Of a stretch of 19,717 nt of DNA, positions 1 to 7,954 are shown piece by piece (the stretch's first letter is position 1; every line of letters starts with the position of its first letter). This DNA is from CAZRNB01 sp964601355. Lineage in GTDB: Bacteria; Planctomycetota; Phycisphaerae; Sedimentisphaerales; Anaerobacaceae. Both the position numbers and the translations under genes were made by a program. The stretch spans positions 1 to 19,717 of the forward strand of contig CAZRNB010000054.1 in the NCBI GenBank assembly GCA_964601355.1, in the 5' to 3' direction. The notes under the pieces were generated by a model, which had not been told where the DNA came from, searched no databases, and saw only the letters and a program-made list of their open reading frames with translations.

Positions 1-825
1 TTCGGCTATGATGATATGGATTTCGACCTTGTGAAGCGCGCCAAACTAATGCTTTTCGGTTATCCGCCCTGGATGAGAAAACTGTATGAAAATACAGGCA
101 AAGAGCTGACAAAAATCCTTAAAAAAACCAAAGAGCTGGGGACAACAACGGCTCTTGATCTTTCGCTGCCAGATGTAAATAGTTACGCAGGCCAGGTAGA
201 TTGGAAGGCAATTCTTAAAAACTGGGTGCCGCTGTCGGATATTATGGTGCCAAGCGCAGAAGAGATATTTTATTTCCTTTATAAAGAAAGATTCCTTGAA
301 AAGAAGGCGAAGCTCACCCCCAAGGAAAGCGTGCTCGACCATTTGACCGTGAAAGAGATTTCCACCTTGGGAAGTGATTTAATAAAAATGGGTTCAGCGA
401 TAGCAATGGTCAAATGCGGTCACAGAGGGTTATATATTCGGACTGCTAATCAGGACCGGCTTAAGAAAATGGGAGCGGCAGGATGTTCCGACCTTGAAAA
501 CTGGGCTAATCGCGAACTTTGGTTCCCTGTTTATCAGGAGGAAAAATTTGTGGGAGCGCTGGGCTCCGGCGATTCGGCAATTGCGGGATTTCTTTCCGCG
601 TTTGTCTGGAATCACACCATCGAATCCTGCTTGAGATATGCAAACGCTGCCGGCAGTATGAACGTTACTGTTCCTGACGGGCTGACGTGGAATAAAGGTT
701 TTGATGATTTAACAAAACGGATAAAATCGGGCTGGAAAACGAAAGATTTGAAAATTGATGAGAAGGGCTGGAAGAAAGAGCGTGGATTCTGGGTGGGGCC
801 TGATAATCGTGGTAAATGGGAATAA
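1..825 (+). CDS. PfkB-family carbohydrate kinase, 5' end outside the window
   Basis: The reading frame is open from base 1, so this is the C-terminal 274 residues of a longer gene; the ATG at 16 is internal. The segment GALGSGDSAIAGF (Asp codon at 571-573) matches the second PfkB/ribokinase signature, whose Asp is the catalytic base that deprotonates the sugar hydroxyl during ATP-dependent phosphorylation. Upstream, residues reading DLSLPD and VPSAEEI fit the usual family pattern of a substrate-side beta strand followed by the N-x-x-E type region. The N-terminal substrate lid and the first signature are missing because of the window edge. No signal peptide can be judged. It ends 29 bases before the GH3 gene, on the same strand, so the two are very probably co-transcribed and the kinase likely phosphorylates a sugar released by the hydrolases. 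The exact sugar cannot be read from the sequence. Confidence 0.85.
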   Translation, partial: FGYDDMDFDLVKRAKLMLFGYPPWMRKLYENTGKELTKILKKTKELGTTTALDLSLPDVNSYAGQVDWKAILKNWVPLSDIMVPSAEEIFYFLYKERFLEKKAKLTPKESVLDHLTVKEISTLGSDLIKMGSAIAMVKCGHRGLYIRTANQDRLKKMGAAGCSDLENWANRELWFPVYQEEKFVGALGSGDSAIAGFLSAFVWNHTIESCLRYANAAGSMNVTVPDGLTWNKGFDDLTKRIKSGWKTKDLKIDEKGWKKERGFWVGPDNRGKWE

Positions 826-854
826 AAACCGAGCAAAAAAACAGGAGATAAAAA

Positions 855-2840
855 ATGGCGAAAAAGAGTGATGCGAAACTCGTCTCGGCGAAGTGCCGAG
901 CCGTAGCCGGAAGAGACGCGTTTATCAGTAAAAAGTTAGCGAAGATGAGCCTGGAAGAAAAGGTCGGCCAGGTTTTAACATTTACAAGGCGCGGCGCAAT
1001 GATAACGCCAAGCGGAATTGAACAAATCACAAGATTGCACTGCGGCGGTCTTTGCCTGGAGCCTTATGCAGTTGAGACCTGCAAAAATCTTTACTGGGGC
1101 AATTCTCAGATAGATAAGAATTTCAAAAAGCCGAAGGATTATTTCACCATATCGAATACTTATTTTGCCGGCAAAAACTTCGGTATCAGCATCACGCCGG
1201 AGGATTATACAAAAGATTTGAATAGATTACAAAAAATTGCAATGGATAGATCCAGCGGGATTCCGCTCCACATGACCATTGATTTCGAGGGTGATTTTAA
1301 GAATGATTATATGGCTGGCGGCATAAGACAGTTCCCGCCTCCAATGGGCATGGCCGCTATCGGCGACGTTAAGCTGACTTATAAAATCGGCTTGACCATT
1401 GCCAAACAATTAAGCAATATCGGCGTGACGCAGATGTATTCGCCGGTCTGCGACGTAAATATAAATCCCAAAAATCCTGAAATCGGAGTCAGGTCTTTTG
1501 GTGACGACCCGCAGACGTGCGCAAAACACGCGGTCGCTTTGCTAAAGGGTTTTCAGGATGGCGGCATAGCGGCAACGGCTAAGCATTTCCCCGGCAGAGG
1601 CGACTCGGCAACCGACGCCCATGATGTGCTGGATGTAATACGAGCCGACAAGAAAAGAATGCACGAGGTTGAGCTGGTTCCTTTCAAAGCGGCAATCGCA
1701 GCGGGCGTTATGGCCATTATGACGGGACACTCCGTTTATCCGGCGTATGACGATAAATATCCGACAACTTTGTCTGAAAAGATTCTCACCGGCCTGTTAA
1801 GAGAAGAATTGGGCTTCGACGGCGTGATTGTTTCTGATGCTATCGGTATGGCGGCAATCTTGAAACAATGGCCGCTTCCACAGGCCTGCGCGATGGCGAT
1901 AAAGGCAGGGTGTGACACGATACTCTTAAAGGCCGACGATGAATCGAGGTCGCAGTGCTTCTTTGGACTTTTAGAGGCCATCAGGACGGGCTTTTTGTCT
2001 GAGGAAAGACTCGATGAGGCTGTTACGCATCTTTTGAGAATGAAATACGACCAGGGTTTATTTGAAACAGCCGGCAAGAGAGACCCGAAGAAGGCCCAGG
2101 CTTACGCTATGAGCAAACTAGTCTCCGATTTCTCCTGGGACGTTGCGAAAAAGGCCCTCTTGATAATGCGGGACGACAAAAAGATGCTGCCTTTAAATCC
2201 CAAGCAGAAAATGTTGGTCATCGAGCAGCGCATTCCTTATGAATTCTGCGGAAAAGACCCGTATATGCACCAGCATATGTTCTGCGAGGATATGGTAAAT
2301 CATTCGGAAAATCTAATCCTGGTCGATACGGAATTTTCAGCGCTTGATGATGAAATTGCCGAGTGCCTAAAGCTGGCGAAGCAGGCTGATCTTGTCGTTA
2401 TGACCAACTATTACGCCCGAATCGTCAAATCGGGGAACAACCAGCTGCTTGCCAGGAAGCTCAAAGCGGCGGGGAAAAGAATAGTTGTTGTGACCAACTA
2501 CCCATACGAGGAAGGCACAACGCTTGCTGGGGCGCCCCGCTACGCCAAAGGCTTCGCCGGCGGCGAGAAGCGAAGCGCAGACCAGAGGGAAGCTGATGCC
2601 GTGGTCTGCAATTTCTCCGGCACACCCGATTCGATAAGAGTTTCAACTGACCTGCTTTTTGGGAAAATCAAACCCTGCCCGACAACTAAATTACCGATTA
2701 AACTTGTTGACCAGAAATCCGCTCGGGGACGCCTTACGGCGGCTGTCCCTGTGAAAAAATTAAAAGCTCCGACGCCGACTGGGCTGCGTGTCCCTAAGGG
2801 AAAGCGAGAGAAACACCCTCTTGGCTTATCATATTGTTAG
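855..2840 (+). CDS. Glycoside hydrolase family 3, NagZ-like (beta-N-acetylhexosaminidase type)
   Basis: A 661-residue protein with AGGAG at 843-847 ahead of its ATG. The GH3 barrel is clear: KHFPGRGDSATDAH at residues 243-256 carries the Asp254-His256 dyad which in NagZ-type enzymes acts as acid/base, and VIVSDAIGM holds the nucleophile Asp at residue 328. The family removes terminal beta-linked sugars, often N-acetylglucosamine; phosphorolytic variants also exist, so the substrate is uncertain. A second alpha/beta domain follows from about residue 430. There is no signal peptide, so it is probably cytoplasmic. Three stretches look foreign: a hairpin near residues 10-16, an insert near residues 560-580 that splits an otherwise continuous segment, and a tail after about residue 617 made of repeat sequence. 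The natural end may have been near 2700, and the tail now runs into the start region of the next gene. Confidence 0.9.
   Translation: MAKKSDAKLVSAKCRAVAGRDAFISKKLAKMSLEEKVGQVLTFTRRGAMITPSGIEQITRLHCGGLCLEPYAVETCKNLYWGNSQIDKNFKKPKDYFTISNTYFAGKNFGISITPEDYTKDLNRLQKIAMDRSSGIPLHMTIDFEGDFKNDYMAGGIRQFPPPMGMAAIGDVKLTYKIGLTIAKQLSNIGVTQMYSPVCDVNINPKNPEIGVRSFGDDPQTCAKHAVALLKGFQDGGIAATAKHFPGRGDSATDAHDVLDVIRADKKRMHEVELVPFKAAIAAGVMAIMTGHSVYPAYDDKYPTTLSEKILTGLLREELGFDGVIVSDAIGMAAILKQWPLPQACAMAIKAGCDTILLKADDESRSQCFFGLLEAIRTGFLSEERLDEAVTHLLRMKYDQGLFETAGKRDPKKAQAYAMSKLVSDFSWDVAKKALLIMRDDKKMLPLNPKQKMLVIEQRIPYEFCGKDPYMHQHMFCEDMVNHSENLILVDTEFSALDDEIAECLKLAKQADLVVMTNYYARIVKSGNNQLLARKLKAAGKRIVVVTNYPYEEGTTLAGAPRYAKGFAGGEKRSADQREADAVVCNFSGTPDSIRVSTDLLFGKIKPCPTTKLPIKLVDQKSARGRLTAAVPVKKLKAPTPTGLRVPKGKREKHPLGLSYC
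884..900 (+). repeat. Small in-frame hairpin at the start of the GH3 gene
   Basis: CTCGGC (884-889) and GCCGAG (895-900) form a perfect 6-bp stem with a five-base loop. It encodes residues about 11-16 of the GH3 protein, ahead of the point where family homology begins (KMSLEEKVGQVL). It resembles the other GC-rich in-frame hairpins in this window, but shares no clear sequence with them. Confidence 0.45.
2551..2576 (+). repeat. In-frame palindromic insert within the GH3 gene
   Basis: GCTTCGC (2551-2557) and GCGAAGC (2570-2576) form a perfect 7-bp stem around a 12-base loop. The surrounding segment, roughly 2533-2590, encodes a charged, Gly/Ala-rich stretch between TTLAG and ADAVVCNFSG. Removing it would restore a normal-looking GH3 second-domain sequence, so I infer an in-frame insertion. 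A related string, AGGCTTCGCCG, recurs at 4871 in the GH116-like gene with one or no differences over the first nine bases. Confidence 0.5.
2714..2790 (+). repeat. Dispersed GC-rich repeat, copy 1 (tail of GH3 gene)
   Basis: The stretch 2714-2740 matches 4934-4960 with only three mismatches in 27 bases, and its core GGGACGCCTWAYGGCGG also occurs at 18612-18628. A second module, CGCCGACTGGGCTGCGTG at 2773-2790, matches CGCCACTGGGCTGCCGTG at 18637-18654. The core can fold: GGGAC (2727-2731 region) pairs with GTCCC at 2744-2748. In the GH3 frame it reads KSARGRLTA, essentially the same peptide as in copy 2. I infer a mobile or amplified palindromic element tolerated inside coding sequence. Confidence 0.65.
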
Positions 2841-2856
2841 GCCGCGGAGAACTGCT

Positions 2857-4068
2857 ATGACACGTGACCAATATCAAGATCGCTTGGGTGATCTGAATCA
2901 GAATATGTTCCGGCTGGTATCATCGTTTCCTCAGGCGGCGAGCGAGCTTGTCGATTTTCATTTCAAGAGTACTATTGAACAATACCTTGATGCCATCGCG
3001 GCGGTCGGTGGCCGGAAAGTTCTTTTAGTGTCACGAGACTCTGAAGAGGTCAAAAACACTCTGCGGAAGGTTCTCTTGCTCTCTAATTTAGTCGTCTTCA
3101 ACTGCGGGAGCTATGTGAGATCACCAGCCCTGTCATTTTTCCCTATCCCAGACGAATTCCATAGTCCAGTGCTCGGACTAACACCAGTTCTTGATCCTGA
3201 CACTCGAAAATACCGTCCGCCAAAGCCGGTCGAGGTAGCGTACCTCGTGTCAGCACTGGCCCAAAAAGCCATCGAGTCCTCAACCTCGATTCGTCTCTTG
3301 GGAATCGAGTGGAATGGGAGTGGCAGGGGCTGGGAAAGATCAGAGTTTACCAGGACCTCGGAGCCATATCGCAATGATAAGGGCGAGGAGTGCCACATAG
3401 CTGCAGGTCTAATACATGTCCAGATACCGAAGAATGACACCCTGCTCGATGAACTCCGTCTTCTGCTTGAAAATGGACGCGTGGCATTTACACCGTTTAT
3501 AAGAACATCAGGCGAGACCACTGGCGTGGACGAGAGCACTCTAAAAGCAAGCTTGATCGATGCCGTGCTAACGGTACATGGACCAACAATACAAACCGAC
3601 AGAGGATCCGTTCATCCTCTTACTTCTCTAAAGATACCGTATCTTGAAAAAGTTCCTCTGAGTTTACTCTCTCGAATTTTGGATGACGAGCAAGAATCGA
3701 TAAGTGCATTCAGGTTAGCGATTGACCGGGCTTTAGAGGACATCGAGACCGCAGTAGATACGAGAGATGCTGCTGCCATGTTAACGCAGATTAAACGTGA
3801 GATTATTGAAGATGAGTTGAACAAAGTACGGCAAGTCTGCGATCGTGTGTCTCGTATGAATGCACTTGCAAGAATCGGTGCATACGTTGCAACGGGTGCG
3901 CTTTCTGTCGCCGCGATCCTTGGACTTGACCCTCCATCGGTCATTTGCGGTGCTGCTGGGGTGGCCACTGCCACGGTGGCTGAGCTTTACAGAAACTACG
4001 AGGAAAAAAGTGAAATTAGAAGATCACCGATGTATTTTGTATTTCGGCTAGAAAAATCTGTGAGATAA
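2857..4068 (+). CDS. Hypothetical protein, 403 aa, C-terminal hydrophobic hairpin
   Basis: I do not recognise this family. The ATG at 2857 is preferred over the upstream in-frame ATG at 2788, because GGAGA lies just before it and the 2788 start would overlap the end of the GH3 gene and its repeat. The N-terminal half has alternating strands and helices with no motif I can name; residues about 290-350 are helical and acidic/basic (possible coiled coil); residues about 355-385 are hydrophobic and Ala/Gly-rich, possibly one membrane segment or a hairpin; a charged tail follows. There is no signal peptide. It sits between two glycosidase genes, 16 bases after one and 68 before the other, yet nothing in it suggests sugar metabolism. 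Its higher share of C-ending codons differs somewhat from its neighbours, so an insertion into the operon is possible. Confidence 0.7.
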   Translation: MTRDQYQDRLGDLNQNMFRLVSSFPQAASELVDFHFKSTIEQYLDAIAAVGGRKVLLVSRDSEEVKNTLRKVLLLSNLVVFNCGSYVRSPALSFFPIPDEFHSPVLGLTPVLDPDTRKYRPPKPVEVAYLVSALAQKAIESSTSIRLLGIEWNGSGRGWERSEFTRTSEPYRNDKGEECHIAAGLIHVQIPKNDTLLDELRLLLENGRVAFTPFIRTSGETTGVDESTLKASLIDAVLTVHGPTIQTDRGSVHPLTSLKIPYLEKVPLSLLSRILDDEQESISAFRLAIDRALEDIETAVDTRDAAAMLTQIKREIIEDELNKVRQVCDRVSRMNALARIGAYVATGALSVAAILGLDPPSVICGAAGVATATVAELYRNYEEKSEIRRSPMYFVFRLEKSVR

Positions 4069-4136
4069 AAATGTCATTTATCGGATGGTTTTTCATTCGC
4101 TGCTGAATCTGTCTGTTAATAAGGAGAAAACGTAGT

Positions 4137-6743
4137 ATGCTAAATTTAAAAATAAACGATGTCTTTACAATTTCAGGGGCACAAATATCTGATATTTATA
4201 TCAAAAATAAAATGACGGTTCATTTTCAGGGAATGTCAAAAACCCTTCAATTCCCTCATACCATCGCCCTGCAAGGTGCTCCAACCCTTTCGATAGGCAT
4301 ATCTCCCGAAGGTTTATACAATAGACTTAATAACGCCGGCAGGATAATCTTATTAAATCAAAATGCGATTCAATTCGCCTCTGCGCCATTTATCCGTATT
4401 GGTGATAAATTTTTTATGCTCACTACAAGAAAGCCCGAGGCGGTAGAAGGTCCTGATGATATCCCAGCCATGAAAAATTATTATCATCCTCCGGTAGCTG
4501 AAAAGCAAACCTCAATTTCTCTTGCTACACCTTTGGCGGAAATGGCCTATAAACTGGGTAAAGTCAATGGATTCGGCAGGCTCACCACAAGAGTGACAAG
4601 AAGAATGATTTCTCCTTTCCTTTCCGGCGATGCCCAGGCCCTCATGCCTGTCGGCGTAGAGGAGTATGAGGTAGCCAATGTTACAAATAAGGCTCAGCAG
4701 ATTACTTTGGTCATACCGAGACCATCACTTGTAAATCTCCAGGAAAAGGAGCTAAAGCCGACGGACCAGGACACTGTTTACATAACCTCAACGCCGGTAA
4801 AAGGCCACGTGCATGAAGATTTTAGCACTGCTGGCTTAAGGGGAGTGGTTATGGCAAGCAAGGAAAGCCCAGGCTTCGCCGTTGGCTCCGCCGCGGCAAG
4901 CCCTGACAGGATGGTTATCGCTGTGCCGGTGATGAAATCCGCTAGGGGATGCCTCACGGCAGGCGTAGAAATAGATACGCAACCTTACTTTTGTCTGAAT
5001 CATCTTAAACAGGATTTGTTGCTGAATGACGATGGCAGCTTTTACGAAAAGAGAAAACCTATATTGAACCAGGATTATGGAGCAGCCATTAGCCTTACCT
5101 TCACATTAAAGCCAAAAGCAGCCATAAAAATACCGGTTGCCATCGTTTTAGACTTCCCACAACAGCGGTTTATCGACGGTAAGAAATTTGAACGCAAATA
5201 TGTTAAAAGCTTCACGAATAAAAAAACCAGAGCCGTGGATATGGCGAAAATGGCTCTCGATAATTATCCAAAATGGCTGAGCCGGACAATAACAATCCAA
5301 AGCAGGATATTTAATCTAATCCAGCAAAGTCCATCCTATAAGAATGATAGGGCTGGCGCATTGAGATTGACCCGCCTGATTTGTAACGAATTTAGTTTTC
5401 CATTGTCAAATGCTGCGGTCTGGATTGAAGATAAGAATGGCAATGATTCCGCCAGGTTCTTAGAATGTTTTGATTACGCTTATATTAATCCATCAGACGT
5501 TGATTGGTATTCCATGGTGATGCTTATACTTTTTCCCAATATAGAACGAGAGCTGTGCCAGCGGTTCGTTGACTCGATTTTAGCAGAAGACCTCAAAGAG
5601 CGTTATTATCATTACCACGCCTCTTTTGTTGAAGCGAGAAAGCATTTTGAGGAATATCCGGAAGAATACCAGGGCCGGTCGCTAATCCAGATAAGAGATG
5701 CTTTTAAGATCAAGGGCAGCGTGGCACATGATTTAGGCGCTTTGCCGAAAGGTCATGCCTTGCGGAACGTCAGTGATTACGCCTGGTACAATAATAACTA
5801 TTGGGTCGATCTTTTCCCCAAGCTGGCTACGAGAGTGCTGCGCAACGTTAAATTCTTAGGTGATACAGATTTTTTAAAGAAGAATTGGAAGACGCTTAAG
5901 TTTGGATTTGAATATTTAAAAAAGCTTGATATAGACGGAGACGGCGTCCCCGAGGGCAATCCCGATGAAGTGAAGAATACCTTTGATAATATCACCCTGT
6001 TCGGCGTAGATGCTTATGATGCGACTACTTTTATGGCTGGTTGTCAGGCAATGATTAGAATGGCAGAGCTGATGAAAGATATTGATGCCCAAAAATATTA
6101 CCAGGAGTGTTTTGAAAAAGCCTCCGTGAGTTTTGAGAAATTATGGAGAGATGCAAAAAACAGCAGCGGCCGCAGACTGCAGTATTATGTCACCTGCCTT
6201 GACCCTGTGACAGGAAAAACAAACACAGATGTCTGGACCAATCAACTGGATGCCTTGTGGTCATTGATAGCAATGGGAGAAGAGCCTTTTATCTCTGGTG
6301 ATAAGGCCAAAAAAATCCTCAAGACAATTTATGACAATAACCGGACACTTATGGGCTGGGCCATGTGCAGGACAGAGGATGGGGGAAAGGTAGAATCGGA
6401 ACAGGGACAAGACGTCTATACAACATCCAATTATGTTTTTGCCCAGCTTCTTGATTATTATGGCCTGGTTAAAGAAAGTAAAGAAGTATATAAAGCAATG
6501 GATAAGGTTATCTTCCAGCATGCAAATTCATTAATATCCCCCGATAACCTCAGGGCTGAATTGGAACAAGAAGAGGGAGAATCAGCCCCAGGACCCCATT
6601 ATATCGTAGCAGCTTATCCCAGGCCGGGCGCAATATTAACGCATATAGTGATACAATTTATTAAAGAGCTTCAAAAGCGAACGAATACTAAAAAAATAGA
6701 CTCAAAACAATTGAAATCTTTCATAAGTGCTTTAATGAAGTAA
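4137..6743 (+). CDS. GH116-like glycosidase (DUF608-type catalytic domain)
   Basis: An 868-residue protein with AAGGAG at 4121-4126. Residues 1 to about 360 form a beta-rich N-terminal domain; residues about 370-850 form an alpha/alpha barrel like that of GH116 enzymes (non-lysosomal glucosylceramidase GBA2 and bacterial beta-glucosidases). Supporting motifs are FLECFDYAYINPSDVDWY with Glu443 in the place of the GH116 nucleophile, HDLG at 531-534, NYWVDLFPKL, DGDGVPE, and NTFD with Asp617 in the region of the acid/base. The reaction is probably hydrolysis of a terminal beta-glucoside or beta-xyloside, but the specificity is not readable. There is no signal peptide or membrane segment, so it should be cytoplasmic, in line with the kinase and GH3 enzyme of the same operon. 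A repeat copy lies within the N-terminal domain (residues 267-275). An alternative is another (alpha/alpha)6 glycosidase family. Confidence 0.75.
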   Translation: MLNLKINDVFTISGAQISDIYIKNKMTVHFQGMSKTLQFPHTIALQGAPTLSIGISPEGLYNRLNNAGRIILLNQNAIQFASAPFIRIGDKFFMLTTRKPEAVEGPDDIPAMKNYYHPPVAEKQTSISLATPLAEMAYKLGKVNGFGRLTTRVTRRMISPFLSGDAQALMPVGVEEYEVANVTNKAQQITLVIPRPSLVNLQEKELKPTDQDTVYITSTPVKGHVHEDFSTAGLRGVVMASKESPGFAVGSAAASPDRMVIAVPVMKSARGCLTAGVEIDTQPYFCLNHLKQDLLLNDDGSFYEKRKPILNQDYGAAISLTFTLKPKAAIKIPVAIVLDFPQQRFIDGKKFERKYVKSFTNKKTRAVDMAKMALDNYPKWLSRTITIQSRIFNLIQQSPSYKNDRAGALRLTRLICNEFSFPLSNAAVWIEDKNGNDSARFLECFDYAYINPSDVDWYSMVMLILFPNIERELCQRFVDSILAEDLKERYYHYHASFVEARKHFEEYPEEYQGRSLIQIRDAFKIKGSVAHDLGALPKGHALRNVSDYAWYNNNYWVDLFPKLATRVLRNVKFLGDTDFLKKNWKTLKFGFEYLKKLDIDGDGVPEGNPDEVKNTFDNITLFGVDAYDATTFMAGCQAMIRMAELMKDIDAQKYYQECFEKASVSFEKLWRDAKNSSGRRLQYYVTCLDPVTGKTNTDVWTNQLDALWSLIAMGEEPFISGDKAKKILKTIYDNNRTLMGWAMCRTEDGGKVESEQGQDVYTTSNYVFAQLLDYYGLVKESKEVYKAMDKVIFQHANSLISPDNLRAELEQEEGESAPGPHYIVAAYPRPGAILTHIVIQFIKELQKRTNTKKIDSKQLKSFISALMK
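4934..4962 (+). repeat. Dispersed GC-rich repeat, copy 2 (inside GH116-like gene)
   Basis: Positions 4934-4960 match 2714-2740 with three mismatches in 27 bases, in the same reading frame, giving KSARGCLTA against KSARGRLTA. The core here is GGGATGCCTCACGGCAGG. The nearby AGGCTTCGCCG at 4871 also resembles the insert at 2549-2559 of the GH3 gene, so two separate modules are shared by the two genes. Confidence 0.6.
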
Positions 6744-6792
6744 GTCTCCGCTGCTTCTTGCGAAGCAAAATGCAGGGAAAGACAATTTCGCT

Positions 6793-6821
6793 GGCTATAA
6801 AGTCCGAAAATATAGCCTTTT
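6793..6821 (+). terminator. Intrinsic terminator of the glycosidase operon
   Basis: GGCTATA (6793-6799) pairs perfectly with TATAGCC (6811-6817) and is followed by four T. A smaller hairpin, GCTTC/GAAGC at 6753-6766, lies between it and the stop codon. The stem is AT-rich, so strength is moderate, but position and strand fit the end of the operon. Confidence 0.6.
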
Positions 6822-6991
6822 ACGACATAGAATCGAAAACAAATCATTTTTTTTCTTGACTTATTCGGACAAATCTATTAACTCTTGAATGGTTGTTATG
6901 GCGGCTAAATGTGCATAAACGTAAGAGGGTGAATATTGCTCCAGCCGCAGAGGAACGAGGGAAGAAGGGTGTTGATTAAGGAGCATATCTT

Positions 6992-7363
6992 GTGGTATCG
7001 GAGGAGTGGAAAAGCCAAGTTGAATTGCTCCAGGAGCTGCATGCGTTGCGCAAGCGCGTAGCAGAATTTGAGCAATCTTCACGTGGCGGTCTTACGCAAA
7101 AGAGCGATTTGCTGAACGAAGGTCAATCGACGCAAGCTGAGCCGTATATGACCAGACCGCTTACAAAGACCGAGATGAAAATCCTTCATCTTATTCTAAA
7201 TGGTAAGAGTAACAAGGAAATAGCCAGCTTGCTCCACCGCTCAGTAAGGACGGTTGAAGTGCACCGCAGCCATATCATGCATAAGTTCGATGCTGATAAT
7301 CTGATTGATCTTTTTAAACGGGCCGTTATGATGGGACTGGTTGAACTGCCGGAGAGTTCATAG
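6992..7363 (+). CDS. Orphan LuxR-type helix-turn-helix regulator
   Basis: A 123-residue protein starting with GTG; AAGGAG at 6978-6983 fixes this start. Residues about 1-50 contain a short helical, possibly coiled-coil segment (QVELLQELHALRKRVAEFE). Residues about 55-115 are a LuxR/FixJ-type DNA-binding domain: LTKTEMKILHLILNGKSN, then KEIASLLHRSVRTVEVHRSH with the recognition helix. There is no receiver or ligand-binding domain, so it is a stand-alone regulator, perhaps dimerising through the N-terminal helix or controlled only by its own expression. It lies between the sugar operon, which has its own terminator, and the run of secreted-protein genes, so it may control the latter; that link is inference. 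The 248 bases before it hold a weak inverted repeat (GCGGCT 6901-6906, AGCCGC 6943-6948) that could be a binding or leader structure. Confidence 0.85.
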   Translation: MVSEEWKSQVELLQELHALRKRVAEFEQSSRGGLTQKSDLLNEGQSTQAEPYMTRPLTKTEMKILHLILNGKSNKEIASLLHRSVRTVEVHRSHIMHKFDADNLIDLFKRAVMMGLVELPESS

Positions 7364-7588
7364 ACCTGTAATGCAAATCGCAGATAAATTGCCAGTCCCA
7401 AATGTGAATTTTCGTCTGCCGGGAGGCATCCTACAGAAACACGATCTGTTGAGCGTCTGAGATATGAGGATTTATAGATTGTGTTATTTTCAGACATTTG
7501 TGCAGACGAAAAAACTTGTTATCTCATCCTTTTGTTTGTCTCACAATCGCATGTTTTTCAAACAGTTACATACATGCACAGAGAATAA

Positions 7589-7607
7589 TTCACAATGAAA
7601 TTGTGAA
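7589..7607 (+). promoter_or_regulatory. Perfect 8-bp inverted repeat, possible operator
   Basis: TTCACAAT (7589-7596), three bases, then ATTGTGAA (7600-7607). The short spacer and AT-rich arms look like a protein-binding palindrome rather than a terminator. It is located about 220 bases after the LuxR-type gene. No evidence ties it to a named regulator. Confidence 0.35.
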
Positions 7608-7617
7608 ATCATTCGAG

Positions 7618-7646
7618 CCGGAGGTTTTCTTTCCGCCGGTTTTTTT
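7618..7646 (+). terminator. Intrinsic terminator candidate
   Basis: CCGGAGG (7618-7624) pairs with CCGCCGG (7633-7639) with one mismatch, around an eight-base T-rich loop, followed by seven T. It would end the LuxR-type transcript, leaving a 3' part of about 255 bases, and would separate it from the secreted-protein genes. Confidence 0.7.
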
Positions 7647-7793
7647 GTGCAATTTTCTCCTCTTCAAAGGTTTTTATTGAGCAATATCGGCGATTCTGCC
7701 CCTGTTAAAGAATACGTTGAGCGAAATTACGTAGTCTCCACAATTTTTTACATCTGGGTGAAAATCCCATAATTCCAAGCCGAATGATTTGTG

Positions 7794-7836
7794 ACATAGT
7801 TAGGTTACTTGCCCGTAACTATCGGCAAAGCTATGT
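7794..7836 (+). promoter_or_regulatory. Nested hairpin with possible pseudoknot in the 5' leader
   Basis: An outer stem ACATAG (7794-7799)/CTATGT (7831-7836) encloses a hairpin GTTAC (7804-7808)/GTAAC (7815-7819). The hairpin loop TTGCC (7809-7813) is fully complementary to GGCAA (7824-7828), which would make an H-type pseudoknot. A rival stem TAGTTA (7798-7803)/TAACTA (7816-7821) uses the same bases. It starts 161 bases before the ATG of a secreted protein. I cannot match it to a known riboswitch class; chance pairing is possible. Confidence 0.35.
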
Positions 7837-7954
7837 GTATGTTTGTTAGCAGTTACTCGTTTTTCGACAGATTCAGATGAAGGAATTGAAAAGGGAGTGA
7901 AAATTGTTGCGGCGGTTTTTATCGACGCAAAACGATTGAGGGGGAGTAGACCAA

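Larger units (their letters stand above)
7364..7954 (+). other. 591-base intergenic region with leader structures
   Basis: No convincing protein gene is present; the 60-codon frame at 7498-7680 lacks a ribosome site and has an unlikely composition. The region holds a short palindrome at 7589-7607, a terminator-like hairpin at 7618-7646 and a compact nested structure at 7794-7836. The last 110 bases lead into a good ribosome site (GAGGGGGAG at 7938-7946) for the secreted protein at 7955. The promoter of that gene must be between 7646 and 7900, but no clear -35/-10 pair stands out. Confidence 0.6.

Noticed and set aside
2838..2860. Integron attachment site, because GTTAGGC fits the core pattern
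   Set aside because: No paired inverse core, no second attC downstream of the hypothetical gene and no integrase; a seven-base match is expected by chance.
6856..6881. Promoter TTGACT with TATTAA upstream of the LuxR-type gene
   Set aside because: The spacer is only 14 bases, too short for a standard sigma-70 promoter.
7498..7680. 60-codon frame between the LuxR-type gene and the secreted protein
   Set aside because: No ribosome site, and it spans a palindrome and a terminator hairpin; its Phe-rich end is the T run read as codons.
7794..7836. Cyclic di-GMP-I riboswitch, because of the GGCAAAGC string
   Set aside because: The GNRA tetraloop, its receptor and the second conserved helix of that class are missing.
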